From assembly GCF_903995425.1 (NCBI RefSeq), contig NC_050452.1, positions 16,561,516-16,625,515 on the forward strand: a stretch of 64,000 nucleotides of DNA. Reading direction: 5' to 3'. The notes beneath the pieces are model-generated. The model did no database searches. It was not told where the DNA came from and was given only the letters and a program-made list of their open reading frames with translations. This DNA is from Onychomys torridus. Lineage: Eukaryota > Chordata > Mammalia > Rodentia > Cricetidae. The translations under genes were made by a program, and so were the position numbers. Shown here one piece after another: positions 22,941-34,387 of the stretch (position 1 is its first letter; the number at the start of each line of letters is the position of its first letter).

Positions 22941-23925
22941 TCTCAATATTATATGGTAAACTATTCTTCTTATGAGAACCCAGGGTGGGAGGATTTTATC
23001 TTTTTATAGTATTATCAGAGCAGTGAAGGCCCATTAAGAGAAAACTTGCCTAAGAGAATAAAATTTCTGATCTGTCTGAAGACCTAACATTCTAGTTGGA
23101 CCTAGTGAATCACTTGGCCAATGGACCTACCTCAGGAATGTCAGATTCATCTTAAACCATACTAAAGAGATAAGCAGAATAGAATAATTTTACCTTTAAT
23201 GATACAATGTGCATTTCCACCCCAAATTTCCAACCTCTAGCCTAGCCTTTTATTGAGCACAAACATGTGTCTTTGTAAGTCTGCCAGTTTTTCTGAATAT
23301 TTCAGCAAAGCATAACTTTTGCATCCTTCCCTTTTCTGAGTATACTTGCTCTAAATAGGCATCATTCTTTCTTTAAACTACTCCTGCACACGAAGTGCCT
23401 GTCTGTTGTCACATGGTGACATCTAAGCTAGCATCACTCAAAACTCACTGCTTTTTGTCTTGTCTGTCCTCCATTTTCTTCATCTGAGAAGCTTCTGATA
23501 TTTACAGCTTGCCTACACTGGGGTATTTTTCTTTTAAGCTCTAATAAAATTGTCCTAGAAATGCAGTTTAAGTTCATTTTTTAATTCCTTTATTAATGAG
23601 ACTGAGAACCCCAATAGGGGACAATAATTTTCTTACCATCTAGTAACTACAAAGGAATTCTCCCAAATCCTAGCAATAACAGTCATATGTGTTTATATTT
23701 ATTTGATTAATTGATATTAAGCAAAAGTACATTGAGATCATGATGGTTATTATTTTTATTTCACTTTATTTTCATTATAGCATTGAAATGGGCACAAACA
23801 TCTTTGAACCCTAAAAAAAGGAAAACTGACTTGCTAAAATGCTGTTGAACACGAATATGGAAAAGGAAGGATTGTGAGGATAGCTCTGTTTCTAAATTGC
23901 TTGCCACACAATGATCTGCACTTGT
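22941..23925. other. Unassigned noncoding sequence
   Basis: About 1 kb with no recognised gene or repeat. Confidence 0.45.
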
Positions 23926-23929
23926 ATCT

Positions 23930-24096
23930 GATCCCATGTTAAAGCTCTTAATCCTAGTGCTGAGGAGATTGAAACCAAAGGATTCTTGGGGTTCCCTGCA
24001 CATCCAGACTAATCAATGAGTCCCAGCCTATTGAGAGACACTGTTTCAAACAATAAGATGGATAGCTCTCATGAGAAAAACACTTGACATTGATAC

Positions 24097-24145
<49 letters not shown>

Positions 24146-24150
24146 GTAAC
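23930..24150 (+). repeat. B4-type composite SINE with CA tail
   Basis: Blocks 'tcctagtgctgaggagatt', 'cttggggttccctgcacat', 'cccagcctattgagagaca' and 'ctcatgagaaaaacacttg', followed by (AC)n at 24099-24143, follow the order of a rodent B4 element. Confidence 0.65.
24099..24143 (+). repeat. (AC)n microsatellite at SINE tail
   Basis: About 22 AC units form the end of the B4-type SINE. Confidence 0.95.
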
Positions 24151-24159
24151 ACATAAGTA

Positions 24160-24478
24160 CACACTCACAAAAACCCTCACATGCAACAAATGGGCACACA
24201 GGCACAAATATGCACACATATTTTCAAAAACAAGAATATATATCTCCTTACCAATATGAAGATGTAGATATATATTCAAAGCTCACTGTAAGACATTCTT
24301 AAATGGGGTTGGGGATTTAGCTCAGTGGTAGAGTGCTTGCCTAGCAAGCGCAAGGCCCTATTGATCCTTAGCTCCAGCAAAAAAAAAAAATGACATTCTT
24401 AAACAAGTAATAAACATATTTTTAAATGAGAAATTGAGTGTTCTAAATATGATACAATGAAAAGAATTTATCAATACT
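24160..24478 (+). repeat. Segment duplicated as filler at 19936-20130
   Basis: Blocks such as 'gggcacacaggcacaaata', 'tcaaagctcactgtaaga' and 'atatttttaaatgagaaat' recur in the same order at 19950-20130. The alignment has many mismatches. The ID element at 24304 is absent from the other copy. It is either a local duplication or a shared unnamed repeat. Confidence 0.6.
24304..24391 (+). repeat. ID SINE with 12-bp TSD and damaged B box
   Basis: It starts 'ggggttggggatttagctc' and has a good A box. The B-box region reads 'ggccctattgatcc' where 'gggttcgatcc' is expected, so the internal Pol III promoter is broken. It ends with 'ctccagcaaaaaaa'. A perfect 12-bp duplication GACATTCTTAAA flanks it at 24292-24303 and 24392-24403. 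The insertion is recent. Confidence 0.95.
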
Positions 24479-24479
24479 T

Positions 24480-25689
24480 TCTAGGATTATTCATTGAATT
24501 TTTGGGAGAAAATGTGTCTAAAAGTACATGAGTTATGAAACAGCAAAAATGAGAAAAATGTAAGTCCTAAGTAGAATCTAATATTGAGTTATTGGAGGAA
24601 CAGTACTTTACAAAGAAAGAAAGCAGTTTTATATGTAAATAATGCAATGGGTAGGCCTATATGAAAATATTAGACATATCTTTAAGCTTTTTAGTAAGTA
24701 AAATGGAATGCTCTGATCAATGAAGATAGCATAAAACTCACATAAGGCACTTTAAGTCAACTTTAATAATTTTGCACTTGACGACAAGCTGATAAATTCT
24801 TATGTTTAGTCCTAGAGTATAATTATTACACAGGAAACTAATTTGGTATACAAAATCAACCTGAAAGAGATTTTGACAAAGTATTCTAAAAAGAAATCAA
24901 GGCTGAATGAAACTTTTTAAAGTTTAATGCCCATCTGAGATTGTCTATGACAAAAGATATTATTGGACTATCTAGATTACCTTCCTTTTGTCTCTGTACT
25001 CTGGCATTGTTATATGAAGAGGAGATAAGATGTATACAGTCATATGAACTGTCTGATCTGAAAGGAGTATGTATCGAATGATTCCAGTTGTAGGGATTTT
25101 CAGGAAAGGCCAACACAAAGGCAAGGAAAAAAATTAGACCTAGCCAGAGTGCGGGGGAGGGGAGGAAAGAAGAAAATAAAGGACAAAGGATTTTTCAGAT
25201 CATGAAACTCTACTGAATAAGGCTAATGGACACACATGTCACTGTAGTTCTGTAGAGATTTGTAGAATGTATGATACCTACAGAGAGACTAGGAGCAAAC
25301 TGTGGCCTTCGAGTGGCACAGATGTGTCCATGACAGTACATCAATTACAATGAATATTCTACTGTGTGAAGGAAGTAAATGAGTAAGACCAAGCGACAGG
25401 GTTATATTTGTTCAGCTTTGTCCTGTATTTAAAACTTTCTAAAAAGTTTCATGAAAAATATATGGCCATAAATATGTAGGACTTTATTATATATATAAGA
25501 CAATTAATAAAATATTGTTATACTTTCACAAAGACCACGTAGGTTAAACACATTTCCATCTATTCCTTCCTAGTTAAGAACAATAATAAATTTTAAGAAG
25601 AAATATCAGAAAACTGCCAAAGCATAACTCTGGGGTAGAAAAGGGAAAAGTGAATTGTTCAGAGTATAATAATTGAGACAAAGGAGAGT
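24480..25689. other. Unassigned noncoding sequence
   Basis: AT-rich, with no recognised gene or repeat. Confidence 0.45.
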
Positions 25690-26075
25690 GTTAGTGGTTA
25701 GTTTTTGTCAAATTGACACAAATTAGAGCTACTTGGGAAGAAAGAATCTTACTTGAGGAATTGCCTCTATCAGAATAGCTTGTAGACACATCTTTGGGCC
25801 ATTTTATTAATTGACATGGGCAGGCCAGCCCATTGTGGACTATGACACTCTGGACAGTTGGTCCTGTGTTGCAGAAGAAACCAAGCCAAGCCAGCCTGGG
25901 GAAATGCTAGTACACTTTGTTCCTTCACAGTTTCTACATGAAGCTGCAGGCTTGAGTTCTCATCTAGGCTTTGCTCAATGATGGTCTATAATGTGTAAGA
26001 CAAGTAAACCTTTTTCCTTCCCCAGATTGCCTTTGTCATAGTTCCTTGTCAGAGCAACATGAAGCAAACTAGGAG
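25690..26075 (+). repeat. Common muroid LTR/MaLR-like repeat, nearly complete
   Basis: It begins 'tagtttttgtcaaattgac', has 'ggccagcccattgtggact' in the middle, and ends with 'agtaaacctttttccttcc' and 'gagcaacatgaagcaaact'. This is the sense arrangement of the family also seen at 864-1085 and, antisense, at 31440-31542. Confidence 0.6.
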
Positions 26076-27149
26076 AATGGATAATAGGAAAACTGACTTT
26101 CTCAAGAAACCATACCCAGGCCTGGTAAGGTAACAGAAGCTTCTCAAGGTAACCGAAGAATGTTCATTTCTTCTTGGTGAACAAAATTCCCACAAAGAAC
26201 ATAAAGTAAGTTTAACCTGGGCTCACTTCCAGAAGAGATCAAAGGGTTAGCTGACAACATTAAGCAGCTGCTCCAAAGGTATCTCAACAAATAAATTATA
26301 TTGAAATGATTAAAAACAAACTGGCATGCAAGAGGCCACAGCCTTCACATTGATGGAAAGCAATATTCTGAATAAATTCTTCAGTTCTCTGTGAGTTTCT
26401 TAACAATAAGTCTTCTCAAAGTATTTTGAGGAGTGGTATTTTGTGGAGGTATACATATTAACTTTAAAATACTTTCGGTGACTGTCTCTAATATTACAAT
26501 GGAGGAATCAAAAATTTTAATGGATTGTTGCCACCTTCTTTTTAGTCAAGTTGAACACTGTGTGGGTCAATGAATATTACACACATGTTAGTTCATGTTT
26601 AGTGCAAGAAAGCTTAGGAACAGTTTTCAGGAAGCAAAACATTCTGAAATGTTTGTAAGACAGTACAGCAATTGTGCAAAGTCCTCAGAGTCTCTAGTCC
26701 TTGGAGGGGAGATGGGCTAAAATGGGTTTTCAGAACCTTACTTTTATTAGGAGGACATTGGCATTATCAGTGTCCTATTAAATTCTGACCCACTGAGTCA
26801 ATGATGCTATCCCCAGAGCAGTAACAATGGCCTATTTTGATAGACATGATGAATGCCAAGGCATAAAGTCATAATTACAATGAATTCATCCATTTGATAT
26901 TGTTTAGCCTTGGAACTCATTTATAAGGTATAATGGTCCATTCAAGCAGGCTTCTTCTACCTTTGTCGGGTGTTTAGGTCTTTTTTTTTTCCTTTCGTTT
27001 CCTTTTGTGGACAAATATATCTATCCACTTGCTACAATTTTCTCCTAGTGATCACCTTCCAGGGAAACCACTGGACATAGTCTCATAGACTCACTGCTGA
27101 ACTGATTGCATGCAATTACCTCATAGTCCCAGAAAAAAAGTTCATTGTA
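26076..27149. other. Unassigned noncoding sequence
   Basis: No recognised gene or repeat. Confidence 0.45.
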
Positions 27150-27790
27150 CATTTACCTGCCTTTTCCTTTTTATCATTTTTTCAATTACAAATTTTTTAA
27201 TTCCTTTTACATATCAAAGATCTCCCTCTTCCCTCTTCCTGCCTCTTCCCCCCAGTCCCCCCTCCCAACCCACTCAGCATTTCCTTACAAGAAGGTAAGG
27301 CCTTCCATAGGGAGGTACATTTAGTAGGGGCAGGTCCAAGCCCCTCCCCCTGCCTCAAGGCTGTGTGATGTGTCCTATCATAAGTACTGGGCTTCAAAAT
27401 ACCAGCTCTTTCACCAGGGATGGATTCTGATCCTACTGCCAGGGGCACCCTTAAGCAGATCACACTACACAACTGATTCACTATGCAAAGGTCCTAGTCC
27501 AGTCCCATGTAGGCTCCATAGCTGTTGACCAAAATTTCATGAATCACCACTAGTTTGATTTGGTTGTCTCTGCAGGTTTCCCCATCATGTTCCTGATGCA
27601 CTTGTTCATAGAATTCCTCTTCTCTCTCTTCTACTGGACTCCTGGAGCTCGGCCAGGTGTTTAGATGTGGATCTCTGCATCTGCTTCCATCATTTTCTGG
27701 AGAAAGGCTCCATGATGACAGTTAGGGTATTCACCGATCTGATTACTGGAGTAAGTCAGTTCAGGCACCTTACCTGTCTTTTCTAAATCT
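27150..27790 (-). repeat. L1 3' UTR fragment, antisense
   Basis: Cytosine-rich text 'tcccccctcccaacccact', then 'aagaaggtaaggccttcca', 'tggagctcggccaggtgtt' and 'ctgcttccatcattttctg' follow the order of an antisense rodent L1 3' noncoding region. No ORF2 text precedes it in antisense order, so the copy is 5'-truncated. Confidence 0.6.
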
Positions 27791-28199
27791 CATCTATTAG
27801 CATTCTTGATTCATAACCAGCCCTGGTAACTAGTTGGACTGTCGTAAAAACTTTGGCACATAGACCCACTTTTCTTTCTTTCACGCTTGTTGAGCAAGCC
27901 TGTCCTTGATGAATACCAGCTTCTGTTAAGTCCCTATAGCATGCCTCTCCTCTCTTAGAAATACTTTTTAAGTGTAACTTGAAATAATCTAAAGAGTTTT
28001 CTTATCTCTGGAGTCTTAGTAGTGCTAAGTTAACAAACAAACTCTTTTCTAAACTCCAGCTGAAAAATGTCAACAGGCTGATTGGATGCTATCAGAGAGA
28101 TTCTTACTGGCAACAGTCCCCAGCATATATATGAACATGGTATTCTGAGTTGTAACCACCACACTGCATTGATTGTCACAGAAATTCTAGGTCAGTAGG

Positions 28200-28653
28200 T
28201 ATAGTGATATTTTATTTGTATTGAAATGTGATTTTATTTGTATGTCAATAAAGTTGCCTTGAGGTCAGAGCAAGCCAGAGCAGAAGCTGAGCAGTAGTGG
28301 GGCATGCCCTTAATCCCAGCACTTGGGAGGCAGAGCTAGGCGGATCTCTGTGTGTTCAAGGACATAGCCAGCATAGCAGACACACGCCTTTAATTTCAAT
28401 ACCAACCATAGAAGACCTGGAGGTCTGTACAAACAGGCAGTGACGAGGAGGTCATGTGGCTGGGTTACAACCAATGAGGGAGGAGAACAGAAAGTCTTTA
28501 AATAGACAGGACGCACAGAAGTAGGTCTCTTGCAGAGAGGAGGAACCGCAGAAGCAGTGAAGGGTAAGGTTTTCCGCTTTGGCTCTGACCTCGTGGTTTT
28601 TAACTCTGCAACTGGCTCTGTGTTTCTTATTTAACAAGCAGGATACATCTACA
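28200..28653 (+). mobile_element. Solo LTR (454 bp) containing B1-like SINE segments
   Basis: A perfect 6-bp duplication AGTAGG lies at 28194-28199 and 28654-28659, so this is an ERV2-type insertion. The 3' end is CA. The 5' end reads TA where TG is expected, probably a point change. An AATAAA sits near 28247. Inside, 28299-28365 is clearly B1-like ('cttaatcccagcacttggg', 'ggcggatctctgtgtgttc'), and 28380-28400 repeats a B1-head-like 'cacgcctttaatttcaata'. The right half ('cctggaggtctgtacaaac', 'ggaggtcatgtggctgggt') is typical of a rodent LTR I know only by appearance. Confidence 0.75.
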
Positions 28654-29545
28654 AGTAGGAGGTTACTATTATCAATTTTACAACATCTATAGTTCTCTTT
28701 ATTAGGTTAACCTCTGGGCATGTCTGTGAGGGATTATCTAGGTAGAACTGTGAGCTAAAATAGCTCCTTGATTCTTTAAATAGTTTTGGTCAGGGAACTT
28801 TGTCACAGGATGATGCTGACCCAGACACAGTGTACCTCACATTAGTTACAGGGATAATGGTACAAGTATTGGGGAGAGAACGTGGAAGAGCTTATGAGCT
28901 TGGTAAGGTTTGTCTTGAGCACAGGCTGGGGAAAGATTGGCAGCATGAGTACTGAAAGTGTGGGCTGGGACCTGAAAGCTGAAACTGAAGGATATTCACC
29001 AGAAAACAAAGCACCCCTCTTCATCTGTCACACTGGTGAGCTATATGAGATCTCTATAAACCTGTCATCGAACCCAGCACAATCTTCTAACAATGCACAG
29101 AGGTGCTATGGTTGGCAGGCTCTCCCCACCCATCAAAGTCTTGGGTGAAGAAGACTTGTGTGAGGAAAGACTGATCCTCAAAGTGTAACAGATAGGGCTG
29201 CAATTTGCAGGTGAGTAACTGATGACCAAAAAATTCTAGTAAAATGTGAATTTGGTCACATCTCATCTCAAAGGACACATTGACACAACTTTTCTGAATT
29301 ACTGAGACTAGTAGCCCTCCTCCAATCTATGGTGAATGAAGCTAAATAACTATCTAATGAAGGAGGAACCATATCATCTCCATGAAGAAGAAATGTTAAC
29401 CAAGGGCAGTGTATTTCCATTTCATGCCACTGCTAATTTCTTACCATCATTATTTAAAGTTTAACTCTTTATTAGCTTGTTGTCTTTTAAATTATGCCAT
29501 GGTAGAAAAGGCTTTCTTGACTGTGTTTTCTTTTCTACACTTCTG
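28654..29545. other. Unassigned noncoding sequence
   Basis: No recognised gene or repeat. Confidence 0.45.
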
Positions 29546-29548
29546 TTA

Positions 29549-29598
29549 TGTATATATATATATATATATATATATGCATGTATGTATGTATATATATT
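29549..29598 (+). repeat. (TA)n/(TATG)n microsatellite
   Basis: About 13 TA units followed by tatg units and a further ta run. Confidence 0.9.
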
Positions 29599-31261
29599 TA
29601 TCATGCCACTTTTACTTTACTCCCATTTTCCCCTCTTTCACATTCATCCCTCATTTCATGGCATAAATATGGATAATTTTATCTCTTAAAAACTATAAAC
29701 TTTTATTTTTACAATAGTGCCTTTGTATTGCTGTTTCTATGTACAGCTGAACACATTAGTATGAAAGTTTTTTTAATGTAAGTCAACACAAAGGCTTATT
29801 GTAAAACATGAAATATATTACTGTAATTATCTTACCCCTAACTAGCAACAGGAAACATGATTACAAATGATGATAATTTGAATCATATAAAATATAATGT
29901 AGGGAAACTAGGTGAAAATAAAACATAGAAAACATATCCATGCTAACCAGTGCACACAACACAACAAAGAAACATGAGAATATGAGAAAGCATCTTCTAA
30001 GACACTTTCATAGTCTCACAACTCAGCACTGGGTAATGAGATAGATGGAATTTGAGAACATTCAGAGACCATGTTTAAAAGGGTCAGATTGATAACACAA
30101 GTGGGAAGGAAAATGAAGTAAAGAAACTAAAGAGCTAGACAAGAGAAACATAGTGGAAGATACAGAAACTTGAGAAAAATAAACTGGGAAAGAAGAATAC
30201 CATTTTTATTCTTCAAAACCAATGTTACCCTGATACCAAAACTAGATATGTATCAACAAAGAAAACTATAAGCAAATCTATGATGAACTCAGATTCAAAT
30301 ACCCTCAGAAAAATAGACACCAACTGAATTCAAGAACACATTGACTCTACCATAAAAGCATCAAGTTGGATTCATTCCAGTGGACATTCTGCTGGTTTCA
30401 TCATATGGAGATTACACATCATAAATGTAATACACCATGCATGTAGACCTATGGCCATAAACCAGATGCTGATCTCAATAGAGAGAGAAAGGGGATTGAA
30501 CAAAGATCCACATTCCTTCATAATAAAAATCTGAAACTAAATATAGAAGGGACATATCTCAATATAATAAAGGTTAGATACAAAAATAATATTATATTAT
30601 GGAAAACTAAAAACATTTACTTGAAAATCTGTAATTATGGAAGGCTATATATTCTCTGTACTCTTATTCATTGTAGTGTTTAAAGCATTACTTAGAACAA
30701 CAAGACAAGAGAAACAAAAGACATACAAATAGGAAAAGAATTATCAGTGTTTTCAGATGACAAGATTCTGTGCCTTAAAAGTCTCCACAGATTTTTTTCA
30801 GAAAACTCCTAGATCTGATAAATAATTTCAGTAAAGTTCCAGGTTATGAAGTCAATACACAAAATTCAATAACTTTCCATGTTATCCATATCAAACTCAT
30901 TGACAAGAACTTAAGAAAAATATCTAAGAATAAAACTAGCCAAAAAGTATAAGATTTCTATAGCCTATATGTTCAATATAATCCACATCAAAATATCAGT
31001 GGCATTATATACAGAAATATAAAAATACAAAACAGCTGTACAGTACATATGAAAAAGTAAAGCATTCATGTACGGATATAACAGTGCTAGTGTTAGCACA
31101 GTATCTGTCCTCAAATTATATGACTAGTCAGAGTGACAAAGACAGCGTGATATTGGCACAAAAACAGACATGGAGACTAACAAAACACAATAGAGGGCCC
31201 AAGAATATGTTTTAGATGGGTAATTTTTTTCTAAATTTAGTTATTTAGGAGAGGGCTACAT

Positions 31262-31404
31262 GTTTGCTTTGGTGTGTATGTGGAGGTCAAAGGACAATTT
31301 TCAGGAGTTCATTCTCTCGTTACTATCTGGGCTTCACAGATCAAACTCAGGCCATCAGTTTTGGCAAGCTCCTTTTATTCACTGAGCCATTTTGCCAGCC
31401 CTTG
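31262..31404 (-). repeat. B3-type SINE, antisense
   Basis: Antisense order 'ggaggtcaaaggacaattt', 'cagatcaaactcaggccat' and 'cactgagccattttgccag' is a B3-like element with the head on the right. It interrupts the old L1. Confidence 0.8.
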
Positions 31405-31439
31405 CACACCAACTACTAATTAGAAACATTTCCCCCAGG

Positions 31440-31542
31440 CTTGCCTACAGGCCAATCATATGCAGCATATTTTCAATAGTGGTTTCTTCTTCTCAAATAC
31501 CTCTAGCTCATGTCAAGTTGACAGAATACTAGCCAACACAGG
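31440..31542 (-). repeat. 5' end of muroid LTR/MaLR-like repeat, antisense
   Basis: The reverse complement of 'catgtcaagttgacagaat' and its flank matches the 5' end of the repeat at 25690-26075. Confidence 0.55.
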
Positions 31543-31666
31543 TTGACAAATGGGGTTACATGAATTGCAAGACCTTCTGCACAGAGAGGAAAACAGTTTG
31601 GAAATAAAGAAAGCTTGCATAATAAGAAGAAATGTTTTAAACATATATTACAGCCAGGAGAGGAGA

Positions 31667-31667
<1 letters not shown>

Positions 31668-31739
<72 letters not shown>

Positions 31740-31747
31740 CATATATA

Positions 31748-31818
<71 letters not shown>
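31668..31818 (+). repeat. Compound (TA)n(TG)n(TA)n(TG)n(TA)n(GA)n microsatellite
   Basis: About 150 bp of alternating purine-pyrimidine tracts ending in about 14 GA units. The TA/TG blocks are near-symmetric around 31740. The open frames on both strands here are repeat artefacts. Confidence 0.97.
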
Positions 31819-31820
<2 letters not shown>

Positions 31821-32279
31821 GGAGAATCTAAACACACAGATAAAAGGGGATAAAAAGAAACACAAATGGTCATTAAATATTTGTAAAAAATATTCAACAC
31901 TGTTATCCATTAAGGATATGGAAATTAAAAGTACTTAACATTCCATCTTCCCACCGTCAGAATGACTATCATCAAAGGAAGAACTGACAGTTGCTGGTGG
32001 AGATTTGGGGAAGTAGAACCCTGATTTACATCTAGTAGAATAAAATTCCACTATGAAAATCAGGGAGGAAGTTTCTCAAAATATACAAACACAACTGCCA
32101 GATGATGTAGTCATACCTCTATTGTAACATATCCAAAAGATTCAAAGTCACACTGCTGAAGTACTGACACCTTCATCTCTGTGCCTGCAGTATTCACATA
32201 GCTAGAGAATGGAAGAAGTCTAAGTGTTCATTAGTAAGTAGGTGAAGAGAATGGGGTAAACATGGTCCTGGGGGATCAG

Positions 32280-33550
32280 GATTCTTTTCTGTGGGTTCTT
32301 AACCTCACTGATAAAATCGTTGTTAAATGAAGTCAGAGGGAACCTTGGAGATCACTTTCTTAATGTGCGAGAGAAGAAGTAGAGGGTAGATAAGCTGTAA
32401 ATCATGGCTGCTGCAAGGAGGGGAAATGGAGACAAGGAGCAGAGAAAGCCATGGCTTCTGAGTGTGGGTCAGCAAGGTGGGTCTGTAAGCAACTGCAGAC
32501 GGGGCGGGAGATAGACAGAGAAAACATTGAAAGGCCTGCAGCATTCATGCAAGCTCAGTGTCAGTGCAAACTTCCTTAGGTTTTGGTTGGTATCAAAAGA
32601 AAGGGTAGAAATGTGAAGATGAAAAATTGTATCTTTTCCATTAGAATTTAGAAAAATGAGTGGACTTAGCAGCAACAACCTGAAAGCAAGATAGTGTGTC
32701 TAAGTACATCACCTCATTAAGAGTTAAGTGACAAGGGTTAAGGAGGGAAATGAGGCAGAGGGGATTGATAAACCAAAGTATGTATTAAAATGTCAAAATG
32801 AAGCTCATCATCTTTTCATGCTAATTAAAAAATATAAAAGGAATAAACATCATTTCTATATAATGGCCAACACATTTGCTGGAGGAAAGACACAAAAGTG
32901 TGTGTTTTCATATAATGTGTTATTTAACCCACTTCTTTTCAACTTTTAGAAAACATAATTTTGAAATACACATTAAGGTAGAATGTTTGATTTGATGAAA
33001 TTGTCTTCCTGATTGCCTCTTCATGGAATTAATTGACAGGTGTAAAGTATGAAATTCATTTTTGGTCAATATTACTAAAATACATGTTTTAAATATACTT
33101 TAGTTACATAAATATATCATAGAAATGATCAAAACATGAATTGAGGGGTCTCTGTTTTTTCTGTTATAATTCTCCACAATTATTTCATAGATGATCTTGG
33201 TTCTAATATTTTTAGCACTGACTAGAATTTTATTGGTCTTTAGGCACATTATAATCAAGCAGGCTTAATGTCTTATCATTTTCTGAATTATCAAAAGTAG
33301 GATACTTGCTAATTTTTCCTGACAATATTTTATGCAGACTCATTAAATTTGAGGAAGAAAGGTTACAATTTAACACCAATATAAAAATTCCTAAAGACTA
33401 AGTAGATATGGCTTTATGTTCCATGCATTTATATAATTTTAGACAAGTGAGTATGCATGTACATGAGATATTACTAAGACATCATGACTGGAAAATTAAT
33501 TTTGCTCTCTGAATGTGAAATCACAATTTTTAAGTGGAAAGATTTGGTCA
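32280..33550. other. Unassigned noncoding sequence
   Basis: No recognised repeat. A short GC-rich motif (ggggcgggag near 32500) stands out against AT-rich surroundings but has no other promoter sign. Confidence 0.4.
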
Positions 33551-33554
33551 GAAT

Positions 33555-34258
33555 CACATTGTATTACTCAGGGTTTTGTGAAAACATCAGAATTAAGCTT
33601 ATAGGATGATTACAAACCTATCAAAAGATGATTTCTTAAATTGCCCTACATAACATGGTCCACATAGTCCACCAGTGTATCATACAAGAGAAACATCACA
33701 TCCTAGAGTTTCTAGCCCACAAGACTAAATGTCTCAGCAATTTTAGACTGTCATTGAAAGCATGGAGGGTTCCTAGAGCACTGCTGATCTTCAGTCAATA
33801 TTGGGAGCCTGAAGAAGCTCATTCCAATAGCAACGAAGGTCTCCAGCAGCAACAGGGTAGATGAGCTTGCCAGTAATAGTGAGGGTGAGCAGTGGCTGGA
33901 GAATTAGCTCAATGACTAAAAACACTTATTTGCTCTTGCGGAAATCTGGATTTATTTCCAAGCACTTGCATAATGTCTTACAAGTGTACATAACTCCTGT
34001 TCCAGGATACCCAGAGCATTCTGGCTTCTGAAGTCACCAGACATCCACACAGTGCACAAACATCCATGCAGACAAACACCCATACACGTAAATAAAACAA
34101 AATATTGAAGGCAAATAGACCAAAAAGCAAAAGCTTCCTTCAGCATGTCCAGAATGTGCTGCCCACATTTATAATCTGATCAAAGAAATCAGTCAGAGAG
34201 GTGCCTAAACTAGGTTTTGGTTGGTGCCAGATCCAGTTAAACTGACCACCAATATTAA
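33555..34258 (-). repeat. Muroid MaLR-like repeat, antisense, split by a B3
   Basis: The left part 33555-33884 starts 'gtattactcagggttttgt'. The right part 34113-34258 ends 'gatccagttaaactgacca'. Together they are the reverse complement of the same repeat found in sense at 45927-46450. The B3 at 33885-34112 sits between the halves. Confidence 0.65.
33885..34112 (+). repeat. B3-type SINE, sense
   Basis: Head 'ggctggagaattagctcaa', then 'gttccaggatacccagagc' and an end 'aaacacccatacacgtaaa' before an A-rich tail. Near full length and moderately diverged. Confidence 0.85.
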
Positions 34259-34259
34259 G

Positions 34260-34265
34260 TATTAT

Positions 34266-34333
<68 letters not shown>

Positions 34334-34336
34334 ACA

Positions 34337-34384
<48 letters not shown>
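34260..34384 (+). repeat. Compound (CATA)n(CA)n(GA)n microsatellite
   Basis: Four CATA units, about 22 CA units, a short bridge, then about 22 GA units. The GA part is a perfect purine/pyrimidine strand-asymmetric tract. Confidence 0.97.

Positions 34385-34387
<3 letters not shown>

Larger units (their letters stand above)
30180..32270 (+). repeat. Ancient L1 ORF2 remnant (RT and C-terminal region), interrupted
   Basis: The piece 30180-31200 reads like the L1 ORF2 reverse transcriptase region in sense, with peptides such as VTLIPKLDM and FSDDKILCL and many stops. The piece 31870-32270 resembles the C-terminal part ('cgtcagaatgactatcatc'). The intervening 31205-31865 holds an antisense B3, an antisense MaLR-like end and a compound microsatellite inserted later. 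Confidence 0.65.

Noticed and set aside
31503..31910. Protein-like frames of Tyr-Ile, Thr-His and Val-Cys repeats
   Set aside because: They are direct translations of TA, CA and TG microsatellites.
32490..32515. GC-box-like ggggcggg as a promoter
   Set aside because: It is isolated, with no CpG island, TATA element or downstream exon.
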